From assembly GCA_023634235.1 (NCBI GenBank), contig JAMKCF010000007.1, positions 4,258,001-4,322,000 on the forward strand: DNA of 64,000 nucleotides. The letters are read 5' to 3'. Position numbers and translations under genes: made by a program. Position 1 is the stretch's first letter. Every line of letters starts with the position of its first letter. This DNA comes from Pisaster brevispinus. Taxonomy: Eukaryota > Echinodermata > Asteroidea > Forcipulatida > Asteriidae. The notes under the pieces were generated by a model that saw only the letters and a list, made by a program, of their open reading frames with translations, was not told the DNA's origin and did no database searches. This document shows positions 49,543 to 62,389 of this stretch, in pieces.

Positions 49543-51640
49543 GAGTTTTGTGTGATTGGTCCCAGAGTTTGGGTTGTTGATGTGGCTTTTTATTTCTTAA
49601 GTGGATGTGGATTTGGCAACACTGAATAGAGATTGACAATTTGGTAATTTTTTAACCACGACGTAAGATTCGGCCGACAGCTTAGCGGGTTTGTGATTTC
49701 TCAGGTAATTTTCTGATTTTTTTGGTTTTCTGAAATCCTCCTTGAGTTTGAAATGTTCTTGTAGGAAGTCAAGGGTCCACATTGTGTCTAGAGTAAGGGG
49801 GGACCCAGACCTGCACGCCGTTTTTCAGGAGTTTTCACATCCTTCCGAACACATCCCTGGCTTAGGCACTGTCTGCTGCTGTGAAGACCTGTATTGAAAG
49901 TGTGTTATCAAAACTGCTGAGCCTAATTCAGAGCCCAAGCCCAGAGCTGTGGTTTCAAGTAGGTCCATGCTACATGTATGAGTTCATTGAAGCCTAGATA
50001 GACTAGGGTCATTTTTTATAAAATATTGACAGAGTTTAGTTGACCCATATCTGTTCCATTCATTTCCCGTCCAGACTAGTCTAGGGCCCAATTTCATAAA
50101 GTTGCTAAGCAAAAATAATAGCAGGGAACCAATCGCAAACAATGTGCATTGCAATGTAATTCAGCTGGTAACCTGTTTCTGCTGAGCAAGAGTTCTCTGT
50201 GCCCAACAAGTCTCTTGTGCTTAATAGCGTTATTGAATTGTTACCCAGTATTTAATCATCTTAATTGGAAAAATATTTTTAATTTCTTTATTTCGGTGCT
50301 CTGTCATTGCATATTTTCTGTTAGGGGAAAAAAAAAAGGGCTCCTGAAAAAAATTCCCAAATCCTGACCAACGTAGGTGAGGATGACTTTCCTTTTAATT
50401 ACAAATATTTTAGATTAGGGTAGGTGAGAAGGTGAGGTGGTACTTGTCAATGCAAAAACTTAAAAAAAACCTTTCAGAATATTTTTGAAGTTTGTTTTCT
50501 AATTTTTCTACACGGTATGTTTAAACAAAGCCTAGTTACAAATAAGAAGAACAAAAAATTGTGTTATGCCTGAATCAGTATTAATATACAAATGTATTAA
50601 TTGTAGGTTTTCCAGGAAATTCTCAGCAAATAAGCAGCAAATTTTAACATCTTATTATTCTATTTTCGCACAAATCAAAAAGCTTCTCAAAACAGTTGTT
50701 TAGTTTCACTAGTAAGGTATTTTAAGGGATTGTTCTCTTTTGTCATGCCATCGAATAAAGATGCACCAACTTTGATAAATTGAAAGCAGATTTTGCGTGG
50801 CTGAAAAGAAAACCTTATAAGTTTAATCGAATAAAGTTCAGATCTTGGGCTTAAGCTTTTTGTCAAGTAACTCACCAGGCTAGTAAACTCTGCATTTACT
50901 TGCCCCAGGAAGTGTTAGTAGCCCAGATTTTATTCACTTATTGCCATCAATGTATCTATCTGATGTAATAATGGTAGCAATCACTACCAGTTTAATGGTC
51001 AAATGGTGTTACATTCACACACTCAAAAATAAATCAACAAACTTTATTATTCACATCATAAAACATGTAAAAAGGAAGAAATATGAGCATTTTTAAACAC
51101 GTAGGTTGCACAGTTTTGAGTAGCCCACAGGGCAAGTTGAGAAGTGGTGTTTACTAGCCGGTAGCAGTGTCTATTAGACAATGTTCCCCAGGCTAGTGTT
51201 AGGGAACGAGCCCTACAAGCATCACGAGCCTGATGCGTTATGGAGGCAGTAGAGGCAATTGCCCTCGTTGCCCCCTAGTCATTGTCTCGGTGCCCCTTGA
51301 AATGTTCCACTAAAAATTGACAGTTTCCTCCTAGCGATGCCCTTTAACAAAGGAAACAGCGCCTTGTTGCCGATGCCCTGTCAAAAATAAGCACCAGGCG
51401 TGATACTGTATAAAATCGCATGCCTCAAAGTGAATGATGGTGTCAATTGGAGAGGCTAAATTTCTTTAATACAAAGCATGGAAGTGAAACAAGCTGGGTT
51501 TTTTGCTGAAATATACCAGGAAACCTTTTATTACTTTTGAAGTTATATATTGTGCTGTATAACTCATTAATTAAAGGTTGCAGATTATATATGAGGCATT
51601 TATCTTTCTAAGTAGCAGGTATTTGGTATATATATATTAA
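49543..51640. other. intergenic, repeat fragments only
   Basis: A second GGGCCCAATTTCATAAAG fragment lies at 50088-50240. GCCCAAGCCCAGAGCTGTGG (49935) is an inverted relative of the 41873 repeat. Around 51270-51370 a CCCTTGAAATGTTCCA region resembles 29500-29600. No exon was found. Confidence 0.45.
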
Positions 51641-51642
51641 TC

Positions 51643-52000
51643 TTCCTACTGTCTGACCATTCAATTTCATCCACTGTGGTTTTAAATGATAAATAGACTG
51701 TGCCAGCCTGCAACATACTGTACCATGTCATGATTGCATCTACACAATGCACGTTTTACCCTCCTACTGTCTGACCATTCATTACTTTTTATCGACTGTG
51801 GTTTTGAACGGTAGACCATGCCAACCTGCAATATGATATTATCTTATGAATGCATCTACACAGTACACAGTAAACCCTCCTACTGTGTGACCATTCAATA
51901 TTATCCACTATGAGTTTGAATGACAGTGTATGCCATCTTGGATTGTGAAATTATGTAATGAATGCATCTGCACACGTTGGTCCACCTGGTAAATCAAGGA
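51643..52000. repeat. three-copy 118-bp tandem repeat
   Basis: CCTACTGTSTGACCATTCA begins copies near 51644, 51763 and 51880. Each is followed by CCACTRTGRKTTTRAAYG, a GCCARCCTGCAA-like word and GAATGCATCTACACA. Confidence 0.8.
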
Positions 52001-52432
52001 CTTCTTTTTTTTTCTCTTGTAGTTTGGATTTTGATAGCAAGGTCTTTTTGGCTCTGTACACAAAAGCAAACTAAAGACGTTCTCGCTCTGCCAAAACACC
52101 TGGATCCCTGGTGTTAAAGTCCCCAGTGTTCAACAGAACACAGTGGCATGTACATGTACCGTGACATGTATATGTACCGTGACATGTACAATTGTATAGT
52201 TTTACCGGTCTTAATTGGTTGGTCAACTTCATGAAATATCTGAGCACCTGTAGGAGGGTTAACAGGTACATGTATGTAACTTTTAATCAGCTGATTTCCT
52301 TGTTTTTTGGGGGGTTCTTTTTACAACTTACAAAACACTGTACAAAGTCTTACTGTGTTGGAAGTTTTCCTTTAATTTTTTTTTAATTTTCTTTACAAAC
52401 TGCAGTTGCATGCCTGGTTAAGATTTGGCACA

Positions 52433-52585
52433 TGCAGGGCACTCCCCCCCCCCAAAAAAAAAAAGTTCAACCACCCTCCACCCCACCTCCCCTCTATAAA
52501 ATTCTCTAAGGAATTCCTGAAGTTCCAAGAACACAATAAAGACACATAGAGGTGGAGGGGTGTGGGGTGGTGGGGGAGGGCGGAT
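52433..52585. repeat. poly-C/poly-A flanked repeat with CCACCCC/GGGGTGG inverted ends
   Basis: CCCTCCACCCCACCTCCCC and GGTGGAGGGGTGTGGGGTGG are inverted. The enclosed GAATTCCTGAAGTTCCAAGA is a reversed relative of 57247-57280. Confidence 0.5.
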
Positions 52586-53011
52586 AAACCATGCCACCTA
52601 TCGAGCACCAAATGAACAATCCAACTTCTTTTGATAAAATTATGATACTGAATAGCTTCCCATAAAAAAAAAAATCAAGTCCATAATAACAAATAACAAA
52701 ATATATAACTGGTGTTTTGTAAAAAGGGTTTGTCTAATCAACAAATGAATGCATATGTGACAGATGTATGATAGAGATTTATAATAGAAATGTATGTACT
52801 ACTCCCAAAAAAACTGATGTACAATTCATTTTGTGATGTTAAACCACCGTTAACAATTATTTATTATCATTTGATTTCTCTCTCTCAAAACAAATAAAAA
52901 ATAACTGTAGATGGAGGGCATAATTTTCCTGTAGCCCAAATTGGTTAAAATAGACCATTCCACCCAAAATCATGATGGTTTTCAAATGAAGTGAAGACAG
53001 GGCTCCAAACT

Positions 53012-53082
53012 TCTGGACCACAGGCCCGAGGCCAGTGATTTAGCATCAGGCCAGTAAACTCATTACTGGACAGGTCTGGAGG
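53012..53082. repeat. dispersed 70-bp repeat, copy 2
   Basis: CTGGACCACAGGCCCGAGGC, CAGTGATTTAGCATCAGGCC and AGTAAACTCATTACTGGAC match 48288-48362. Confidence 0.65.
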
Positions 53083-54090
53083 TCTTCTGTTTGTGTTCAA
53101 ATGTTGACTTTTAGTCTGAAGAAAAAGCTTTCAATTCTTATGAGTGTTCAAGAATACTTACTCATATAAATACAAATGAGATAAGTATTCTCTTGTTCAA
53201 ATTAAAACAGTTCAAACTGTGTAGGTGTTTTTTTAAATTTATTTGTTTCAATCCAGTTCTGGTCTTGTCAAACAATATATCTGGTCAAGTACTCTTTTTG
53301 AACTACAATCCCTGTGGTCTTGCTGGTTTGACGAATCCTGGCTCAATCACGTCCTGCCTTCAAACTAAATTCTAGAAAATAATTCAACTAAATAAAGTTG
53401 TTAGTGTGATGAGAGCTAAATTGTGTTCCAATTTAACTTTGTTGTGCCAATTTTACCATGCATTAGATGAAGTTGTTTACATGCCTATAAATTTATTTGT
53501 TTATTTTACACATCATTAGGTGACTGAATTATGCACACAGGTACTATTCACATCAATGAAATTGTGTGATTTTATGAATAATCATTGTATGATATGCTGC
53601 ATCTAATTTGCATATTTGGAATAACATGTATGATTTTACAGTTGTAAATAATGTGATTAATGCCTAAATATTTCCCTTTCGTTATCATTTGCCAACTTTA
53701 GAAGATTCCAAAAATACATTTTATTTAATTAATTTAATTAAACAGTAGTAAGGTTTGCACCAGGTGTTCATAAAAGTACTATGCAAATGTAAACAAATAA
53801 AACAAAAGTCAAGTCGGTACTTAGTCTTTGATTTGTCATTTATAATGATTTGTATGTATTTATTTTATGTGATTGTTTTTTTCCCCTATTGACCCCTTGC
53901 ATAACCAGAAACGCACCTCTGCACAATGCTCGTCTTCCATTTCCACCTTTTTGGGGGGAGTCAATTCCTTTGTGTACATTTTAAATCCCAAAATGGCGGG
54001 TGTGTGCTGCGCATCGTGCAAGGGGTCAACCCATCAATATGTGATAAGCACTGTTGACCAATTTACCCAACGTCATTACCACAATAAATG
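53083..54090. other. intergenic, AT-rich, no gene recognised
   Basis: No splice-supported exon and no repeat family recognised. Confidence 0.4.
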
Positions 54091-54390
54091 GCCTTCGACT
54101 ACAGCTACGGCTATTGCTAAGGGTGTTGCTATGAATTTCCTACACTTAACCCATTATAACAGGGCGATTCAGCCATAGTCGTAGCCATAGCCGTAGCCGG
54201 AGCATTTTACTTAAGCGACCCATGAACATCATGCGCAGACTGTAGCCAGGTATGATGTTAGTGCTACGGCTACGGCTATGGCTACGGCTATGAATGTTGC
54301 TAAAGGTGTTGCTAAGGATGTACAATCTTCAATACATGATGATGTGGAAATCTAGCCATAGCTGTAGTTATAGCCGCTAATGCTGACCTG
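54091..54390. repeat. GCTACGGCTA/TAGCCGTAGC repeat cluster
   Basis: Alternating blocks occur in both orientations: CTACAGCTACGGCTATTGCT, then CATAGTCGTAGCCATAGCCG, then GCTACGGCTACGGCTATGGC, then TAGCCATAGCTGTAGTTATA. GTTGCTAAGGGTGTTGCTA is also duplicated. The same core occurs in the Harbinger-type MITE at 4576 and at 11534 and 58590, so this is probably two or more nested MITE copies. Confidence 0.6.
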
Positions 54391-55580
54391 GCCTCTTGAT
54401 TCCTCAGCTTTTTCCACTATGCTACTTAGTAGGTAGGATTCTAACCCACAACCCTCACATATTGTGGAGTAGGGCCCAATTTCATGGTGACACTTTCAAC
54501 AACGTACAGCTGAGTACCCTTTTTGAAGCCTTCCACCTGTTTGAAGCCTCTTCTAAGGAAAGTGCACTTTTTTTCTGATGGAGCCTAAACTCGAGCCCAA
54601 ACTGTGGTTTCGTAAAAGGTCAAAGGTCAAATGCCAAATGGCCAAGTAAAAAACTTTAAAAGCAAGAACTCCGCATCAGTAAGCAGGGCCATGATTACTA
54701 GGCACAAGTCACTCGAATTATGTTGTTACCAGCTGATACCATAAACGCGTGAAGTGAAACAACACTTTGATACCCATTTCATCGATCTCTTTGATTGTAA
54801 CAACTTTTTTTTTGGTAACTTACAGAGGGCACATTTCTTTTAATGAATGCAGCTCTGAATAACGGTGGAGGGCGCGCTCACTCGAGGTGCTGGGGTACTT
54901 AGCCCGAACATCTGACGTCACACTTCGAGGGGACCAGTCTATGTGGGGGACTGGGCAAATAGGGCGAGCTGATACAATGGTACAATGCTGTAAAAAGGCT
55001 TAACTTTGGGGGTTATTTTATTTTAAATAATTTGCTAAATCTCAACCTCATCATCGCACTTGGTATGTAAATTATTTGTAAAAAGTTACTAAAAAGCTGA
55101 ACGTGTTTTTTAAACCTTCGGTTCCTTATAGGTGAGATTGGTAACTAATTCAGGGTGAAGCGTATAAAGATTAGCCGGGTGAGTCGGCCGGGTCTACTTT
55201 TTGTGACCTTTTCTGTTTTGGCTGCCAACACTCCCAGGTGGATGGGGACAATGAGAAGATAAATTCAGGTTTTGAGTTGCCGGAGAGTGACCACAACACC
55301 CGCTGATGAAACTATAAAGATTGAAATGAATTCGAGAAGATGGATTGGTTGGTAAGTAAAATTTCCAGTTACCATTTACTAGGCTAATTTGTTTGTTGAC
55401 ATGAAAAAGACACACATGGTATAAAAACAGGCATGGACTCTGGAGCAACTTCATGTGCCTGGTCAATGCACACTATTTGTTGACCTATGAATGTTTTTAG
55501 ACAACGTAGATAACTACCTGTGTAAAAGCCACCTTTTAAACGTTCAGCGACACCCTCGGAATCTACGCACAGGCTTTTAC
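54391..55580. other. intergenic, no gene recognised
   Basis: Fragments only: GGGCCCAATTTCATGG at 54474 and a reversed AAACTGTGGTTTCG repeat at 54598. No exon could be supported. Confidence 0.4.
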
Positions 55581-55587
55581 ACCATCG

Positions 55588-56135
55588 TACTGTTTCCAAT
55601 AGCCCCATATATAGGGCCAATCCACTTCGTATCCTTGACCCCCAGCCCCATTGCAGCCCTTATTTCGCCTCTGAAATGATCAATCCGATCTTGAAAGTTA
55701 CGATCGAATGCTAATGTACTTGTAAATAGCCCTACTGCTGGAATTTGTTGGAAAAACATCACACGTATTGGGGAAACATCAATTGATTTCGACTCGCGAG
55801 TTTGAAACTTTGTTCTCATAACGTACCAACTTTGTCGGGTTCCCTCAACAACTTGACAACAATGATACGACAAACTGCTGCAATTAATGGAGACCAGACT
55901 GATTTACTCAGCGCGCTCATTTATTACATCTCATTGCGCAGACGGTCGTGTGATGTTTTCCCAACAAATTCCAGCACTGCAGTGGGGCTATTTGCAACGC
56001 ACTTTACATTCGATCGGTAAGTTTCGTGATTCGTGGCGGATAGAATATTTCAGAGGGCAAAAGGATAGGATTGCAATGGTGCTGGGATGGGGCCAAGGAT
56101 ACGAAGTGGATTGGCCCTTCGGGCTTTCTTTCCAA
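55588..56135. repeat. long inverted repeat (about 175-bp arms, 190-bp loop) with coding-like arms
   Basis: The left arm, 55588-55762, read on the minus strand matches the right arm, 55948-56133, on the plus strand at roughly three quarters of positions. Matching blocks include CGTGTGATGTTTTCCCAAC, CATTCGATCGTAA and AAGGATACGAAGTGGATTGG. The arms also translate alike: VMFFQQIPA against VMFSQQIPA, FRGEIRAAMGLG against FRGQKDRIAMVLGWG, and DTKWIGP against YEVDWPFG. I do not recognise the peptide. Confidence 0.65.
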
Positions 56136-56159
56136 CAGTCACAGTACGTGTTATAAATA

Positions 56160-57822
56160 TATAACAGCGTGTCATTTTGTGTGAACACAACGCCTTTCAA
56201 ATAGTCTTATAATAATTAAGAGCCTTAGACTAATGAAACAAATTCCAACTCGACAAGCCAGGCCTGCATGTGGAAGCCATCTGGTGAAGGCATGATTTAT
56301 TTCAATCAGGAGTGGCTGTATTAGCCCAAGAGATTTATTTACAACTCCTGTAGGAATTCTCAAAGGGACGGTCATTAATGGATTTCGTTTAAAATTCAAA
56401 GAACCAACCCAGGGTAATTGACGTTTTCCATGTATTTGGCTAGGTCTCAATAGGGAACTTTGAGTTTTTGAGTTTTTTGAACCGATTATTTTTGCGTGGA
56501 GTAGGCCCCTACACACAATTTTGCTTACAAATATTCAAAACAGTACCATGACATTAGTGAGTGTTTTAATAATTGTGTTGTTCGTTATTTGAAAAGAGAA
56601 TTTATGAGTAAGAGTTATAACATTTTAGAATGGGTTTTAATTTAAGAATCTAAAGAAACCACCCAGTAACGAGTTCGAGCCAGCTGATGAGCAACCATAA
56701 CAAATTTTTTAGTCTTATTTTAGCATATTAAAATATTTGTGGTAAAAGAAAAAGCCCCAAACTAATATGCTTTGTTTATTTCTTTGACAATTACGACTTT
56801 ATTATTGCAGGAAACATTTACATGTGAAGGTAAACATATACGTAGTTACCATGCTACAACTGTTTTTGTTCAGAAGAATTCACAACTCTTTCTTCACTCT
56901 AACTATTCCACTTCAAACAATTTTTGTTTCATATCTGGATACAGAAACCTGAATTGTTTTCTTTTAAAGCTTTTGGATGGTTCGATTGTATGGTTTGCAA
57001 CGAAGTATGATGGTGAGCTGCTTCAGTGCCTTTTTACCTCATTTGCCCCTACCCCATTCATCAGTATTTTGTAATTCTCATTATTTTAGTGATCGGCATG
57101 TCGTATGGACATAGACATGTATACCTTTCCCTCATTGTGTCTGCATTGTGTTCTGGGAATCTCACGAAACATCTTTAGAGAACAACATTCTCAATATGTG
57201 GCTTGCTGGAAACCCCCCCCCCCCCCCATCTATTGTGTCTCCATGGAGTGCTTGGAATCTCAGGAATTCTTTTGAGGATTATGCGCACAAGAGGAAACTT
57301 AGTGTGTTGATAAAATTTTGGGAGAAGGTTATGCCCTTTGCCCTCATATCGGGCGTGGTATACCCGCAAACGTCAGATTAATGATCTGATTTCTCTCAAA
57401 AGCCTCGGTGCATTGCCAGACGTGAGGCGTGCCCGAGGACTTTGCTGCGTTGGCCAGGCCAGGAGCTGAGTTTCCCGCCACTGGCAAACCTTTAGCGCGA
57501 GGGAGACAACCACTCCCTCATTGGTATCTTAGTCTTTGAAGTTGATGACCCGCCATTTAATATCAGCATCTTAAGATCTTTTGGCAAAACTTTCCACTGA
57601 GGACTAAATTACTAAAACTTATTGATCTTTAATTTAGACCCCGTTTCGGCCCTAAATTGTATTTGTTGATTGCTGTCTTTGTTAAGAAATCGGTGACTTA
57701 ACAGGTGGGCAAGTCAATTTAGGGTCCGTAAGCAATCAGTGGCTTTACAGGTAGCCCCCCTAATAGACACCAACTCAGAAGAGCGCTTTTTGCCGCCGCC
57801 CCCTGATCTGTCCTTCAAACAG
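56160..57822 (+). other. region upstream of LRRC51 main exon
   Basis: The expected short N-terminal LRRC51 exon was not found. A poly-C run is at 57209-57225. The open frame at 56772-57074 has no recognisable family. Confidence 0.4.
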
Positions 57823-58348
57823 CCTGGAAATTGACCTATCAGCATGGAGCGATGAGCCACGTGCCAACTCCAAAGGTCTGCGTAAGACCAAAGACGACAA
57901 GTACGCATGCGTGTCACTCAAGTTGAACAACAACCTGATCCGTTTGTGGAAAGGGTTCGAGGCGTTTGTGACGTCACCGATAGACGAACCAACGGGAATG
58001 AACTGGCTTGACATGTCCTTTAACTACATAGACACTGTCGATGACGTCATTTTGAAATACCCGAACATGAATATTCTGTATCTCCATGGTAACAGCATAG
58101 AGAACTTGAAGGGACTGGATAAGCTCGCTGGCCTACCCAAACTCATGAGCTTGACTCTTCACGGGAACCCAGTCGACAGTGAAAAGGGTTTACGCCATTA
58201 TGTGCTAAACAAGATTCCTCCATTGAGGGCGCTAGACTTCAGCCGCGTGACGAAGGCAGAGCAGGAGTCGGCCAAGACGATGGTGAGCTTGATGGGCTTC
58301 GATAGGAAACGTGAGAAACGACGGAAAAGACCGCATACATACTTTTGA
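57823..58348 (+). CDS. LRRC51: leucine-rich repeat-containing protein 51, main exon (5' exon missing)
   Basis: The exon begins after TGTCCTTCAAACAG and is open for 175 codons to TGA 58346-58348. It encodes LEIDLSAWSDEPR, KGLRKTK, then LRR units: VSLKLNNNLIRLWKGF, MNWLDMSFNYIDTVDDV, MNILYLHGNSIENLKGLDKL and LMSLTLHGNPVDSEKGLRHY. The tail is LRALDFSRVTKAEQESA and a basic RKREKRRKRPHTYF. The LHGN repeats, the GNP.(D/E)(S/E)EKG.R.YVL block and the DFS.VTKA motif are specific to LRRC51 (the LRTOMT1 product in mammals). The entry frame needs a phase-2 upstream exon encoding the start; it was not found in the window. The protein is conserved but its cellular role is poorly defined. Confidence 0.9.
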
Positions 58349-59274
58349 AGATATCTAATCAAAGAAAGGAAGTTTGAACTGAAATGGGGGTGATTGTGGC
58401 AGGATATCCCCCCCCCACCCCTGGAGCTTGTGACCCTCATAAGGCGAATTGTGGAGAAATTTCGTCTGGTTGCGGCCTCTTTTTGAGCACACACAAACAG
58501 GGGGAGAAAATGACACTATATCCGAATCGGTTTCTTTGACTACCGGTGCGACTTTTGCTAAGTGTCGCTTCAACGCATGATGAAGCTTCGATCCAGCCGT
58601 AGCCGTAGCCATAGCCGTAGCCGCCATATCCGACACGGCCTTAGAATTGACATTATTTCACTTTGACCTTCATTTCGCCTTTGCGCGGTCATTGTCCGAC
58701 GTCATTTCCTCCCAAAGTCACGCTCACTTTCTTGATACTAGTTCACGTCAGTTATACGCATTACGCATTACGCATTCGATCGTACAGTCGACACAATCAC
58801 GAGCTTACACTTTTTCATGTCACGATAGTATCCAAAAGCGGCAAAAAATAACAGTAGAATATGGTGAACTGCTTTGCAAGCAGGCTGTAATCATACAAGT
58901 GAAAGTGCACTGAGTTATTTTCGGTTCCGAAGCAGAAACATGCTGAATGTATGTGCCAGTGTTTGTGCGTACTGGACGGCATGAACAAGACCCTATTTTG
59001 CGGCTTGGTGACCTGGGAATTACGTTATTGGGAGAGGTGGGGACCATTTTGAGTTTGAATCTAACGAAATAAAAAATTTCTAATGATAATTTTACTATAG
59101 TGCCTTTAAAAAAAAACAATAGTATAATCTGATGTAATTGTAGGAAGGCGTGGGCTGGATATCGTAGGATCACTATAGGTCAAAAGATCAAGAAGCCATT
59201 AAATAATTACTACACTCTAAAAATCCTGGCAGGATCAGAATTTACCTACCCGAAGTCCAGGTCCCAGTTGGCCT
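58349..59274. other. downstream of LRRC51
   Basis: Position 58590-58625 carries CAGCCGTAGCCGTAGCCATA and CATATCCGACACGGCC, a fragment of the GTAGCC MITE family. Otherwise no gene was recognised. Confidence 0.45.
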
Positions 59275-59320
59275 GGGGTCGACTTCACAAAGATAGTCCT
59301 AACTTAGGACTAGTCTTTGG
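59275..59320. mobile_element. fragment of the GGGGTCGAYTTCACAAAG MITE
   Basis: GGGGTCGACTTCACAAAGAT and TAGTCCTAACTTAGGACTAG match the left end of the MITE at 1242. Confidence 0.6.
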
Positions 59321-61816
59321 AGTGGGTAGCATTTACATAAAAAGAAATCCCAGTTAAAGGCGCACTTGCCTTCGGGTTTGGGCGATTTGAGCTATAAAGA
59401 GCGTTTATTTTGAGATGAGTGGTTGGAGAGGAATTTTACAAGTAGAATATAATAAATCACATGAATATCACTTGAAATTGTGTGGTTTTCATGTAATTTC
59501 ATGACAGGGATGAGGAGCAATTCCAAACGGCAAAATCTTGAGAGATTTAAAGTCAATGTGCCCCTTTAATGCATTCTGATACCAACGTGATTTAGGTTGT
59601 TAAAATTGTTGTTTAGAAAAACCTCGACATTCATGGGGTGCCTAAAACAGACATGTTTATTTGAGATTTGTGTCTTACTATTATTTTATTTTGTACAGAC
59701 TTTTACAATTGTTACAAAATGTTGTTTGCTATGTACAGAAGATTATTTTCAAGCAGACCATACAGAAATCAAAGTAATGAATTACACCCAAATAAACAAA
59801 CCACATCTACTGATATATTATTTTGGGTTCAAAGTATACAATTCAAAAGTCAACACCTTTGTTTACAACACCCGAAATATTCAGACTAAACATCGTTGCC
59901 ATTGTTCTTATTCAATCGAACCTGACAGATGCACTTACAAATTATATTGTCATGAAAGTTTGGTTTGGCTCAACACAAAACGTCAAGAGTTATTCATAAA
60001 AAGGAGTGCTTACTAAAATAAGGTTACCAACAAAAGTACTATTTCGCACTACCATCTATGACTGGTTCCTTACAAACTGCTTAAAAGAAAAGTGTTAACC
60101 AATGTTCTGAAAATGACTACAAATTTGTCCCTATCAAACTCATTTTAAACCCAGTGATGTTGGAAAACCAGAAACAATTTTAGAGTAAATTTATACCGGT
60201 TATGCACAGACTAGTGTGTTACAGTTTGGTACTTTGTGTGTGCAGTAAGGGCCAATTTCGTAAAGCCTGTATAAGATACGTTTGCTGACGAGCACCCTTT
60301 ATTAGAATTTATACTCCATGTAAACTGATTCACCGAAGACAAATGGCATAGCAACACGAGTCCACTGTGAACGCACACACGCACTCGGTGTCAATTCGTC
60401 TTGATCGTTTATGAACATTTCCGTTGCGTGTTTCCCATTATTACAGTTTGCTCAAAAATTGTTAAAAATTAGTATAGTGCTATAATTTCAAGACATCTGC
60501 CTTTTTGTTAGACCTTTTGGTGCCTCTGATACTGATATTGTGAAGTAGCTGTTTAGCTTATAATTTGTGTATGATTTTTGGGGTCCAGTTACTTAAGAAC
60601 TGCACAGTATGCAATGGCGAATATGGGGAGTTATTTCAACACCGAGTTAATAAACTTTTGACACATGAAATAGTCACTGTGCGGGTCATTATCGACTCAT
60701 GAAACAGCCACAAAGAGACTGACACCTGAATCAAAGCGCCGTTACAAAGGCCAGTGGTTGAACGATGTACTTCGTGGGCGTTTCCATGGTGCCCATAATG
60801 TCATTAAAATATGTCATTAATCAAAGAAATTCAAGATAATTAAATCTCATGAAAATTGTCAGTTTGTAAAGTGCGTTGCGTGTATAACGATATGTAGAAG
60901 AAATCCTCACGTTGGTTTTTCAACTTGCCCTGCGAGACTCTCGACCACTCTACTGGCGGTCCGGTGAACCCCTGACAGACACCTCAAGGTACCTCAGGTG
61001 CGTATATAGCTTCATCAATATCTTCAAATGTATGATTTGTTATTAGATTTGTAGATTTATTTATTCAGGATATGCGCAAACAGTTACAACGGTTTCGATT
61101 TAGGCACTGAATATATTCCACACATAATTAAAACAGTGGTAAATTCATTTCAAGCAAACAACAAAATATCTGAATACATACATTGGCGTGTGACCGGAAG
61201 AATAAGGATGTAACAAAAAGTAACCGGAGAGAGATTGTAAGCAATTTATAATGTCCAAAATTCACATGAGATTTGTCGGTTCAGAACGACAGAGTATAAT
61301 ATAGGTTCTTCCGCAGACCCCTTTTTACGGGGAAATTGTCAATTCGCCATACTTTGCCAATTATCAACCTTTTTTTGCGCAGAGCCTACGTCATCTATTT
61401 TGCAGAGAATGGCCAATATTTCCTTGTCAGAGTTATGGGGTTCAAATTTGCAAGGGTGGCATAATCCACTGGCGATAAACCTGTGCTATATTTCATATAC
61501 CTATGGGTTGAAATTTACGATAGAATTGGTGCTCCAGACGATCTATTTTGTGTAGGAAAATTTGACTGGTTATCTGACACTTATAGGTCATTATATAGGA
61601 GATTACATTCTGCATTGGAAAGGGAAAACATGTGTTTGGAGGTTGTTCTAGCAACAAAAAGTTTAACATTTGGAGAATGTTATGTTTTTATTTTTTTATT
61701 ACGGCCTTTTGTTACTGGAAAAGGATACTTTGTGTGCCCGGAAGGGGGGCACGGATGCTTGTGCCCATCATACGGGCACACCAAGCAGCGAAAACACTAA
61801 CTATCAAAAGTATCGT
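59321..61816. other. intergenic, no gene recognised
   Basis: A 139-codon open frame (59597-60016) has no splice or family support. GGGCCAATTTCGTAAAGCC at 60249 is a fragment of the GGGCCC-type MITE family. Confidence 0.4.
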
Positions 61817-62003
61817 AAAGCCCGGTTCATACTTCCTGCGAATGCGAAGCGAATATGACGTGAATTTGACGTCACAACTCTGTTTTCGCTGCAAATATTC
61901 GCACGAGTTGAGTGCAGCTGAACTATTGCGAATATTTGTTGCGAATTTGTGACGTCAACATTCGCTTCGCATTCGCATTCGCAGGAAGTATGAACCGGGC
62001 TTT
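61817..62003. mobile_element. palindromic MITE, AAGCCCGGTTCATACTTCC termini
   Basis: AAAGCCCGGTTCATACTTCC and its inverted copy at the right end bound a 187-bp element, with stems extending about 55 bp. Each stem holds GACGTCA flanked by ATTCGC/GCGAAT repeats, and the copy nearest the loop reads TTTGACGTCACAA. The element is bordered by TA on both sides. Confidence 0.8.
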
Positions 62004-62079
62004 ATTCACCTAGACGGAATAGGCAAACGTACCGCGAAAATATGTTTTTAGAAGCACACGGATTATTCCTATCAGGCTC

Positions 62080-62370
62080 CAAAGTCGTCTTTTAAAACTA
62101 TCGAAAACCCTTTGAAATTTAGTTTCAAACTTATACTTAAATAAAACTTTGTGTCCTCGACATAATAGTTTAAGTCCTTAAAATAATATTTTGTTCCCTC
62201 AACATTTTATTTCGTTCGACAGAAATATTGTTTCGTGTTCCCTTGAAATGTTAATTTGATCGATCGAAATAATATTTCATGTCGAAGAAATTACATGTTG
62301 TTCCCTTTAAATTGTTTCTTTTTTCAATCAAAATAATATTTCGTGTCCTCGACATAAAATATTGTGTTTT
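62080..62370. repeat. degenerate AAATAATATTTCGTGTCC repeats
   Basis: Four or five diverged units of about 60 bp contain AAATAATATTTYRTGTC and TGTTCCCTYRA. Weak tandem structure. Confidence 0.5.
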
Positions 62371-62389
62371 ATCTTCTGAACCGAATAGA

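Noticed and set aside
56772..57074. 100-codon plus-strand frame near an acceptor-like TTATTGCAG
   Set aside because: No recognisable domain and not a match to the expected N-terminal LRRC51 exon.
59597..60016. 139-codon open frame on the plus strand
   Set aside because: No domain, no splice context, AT-rich composition; length is compatible with chance in this sequence.
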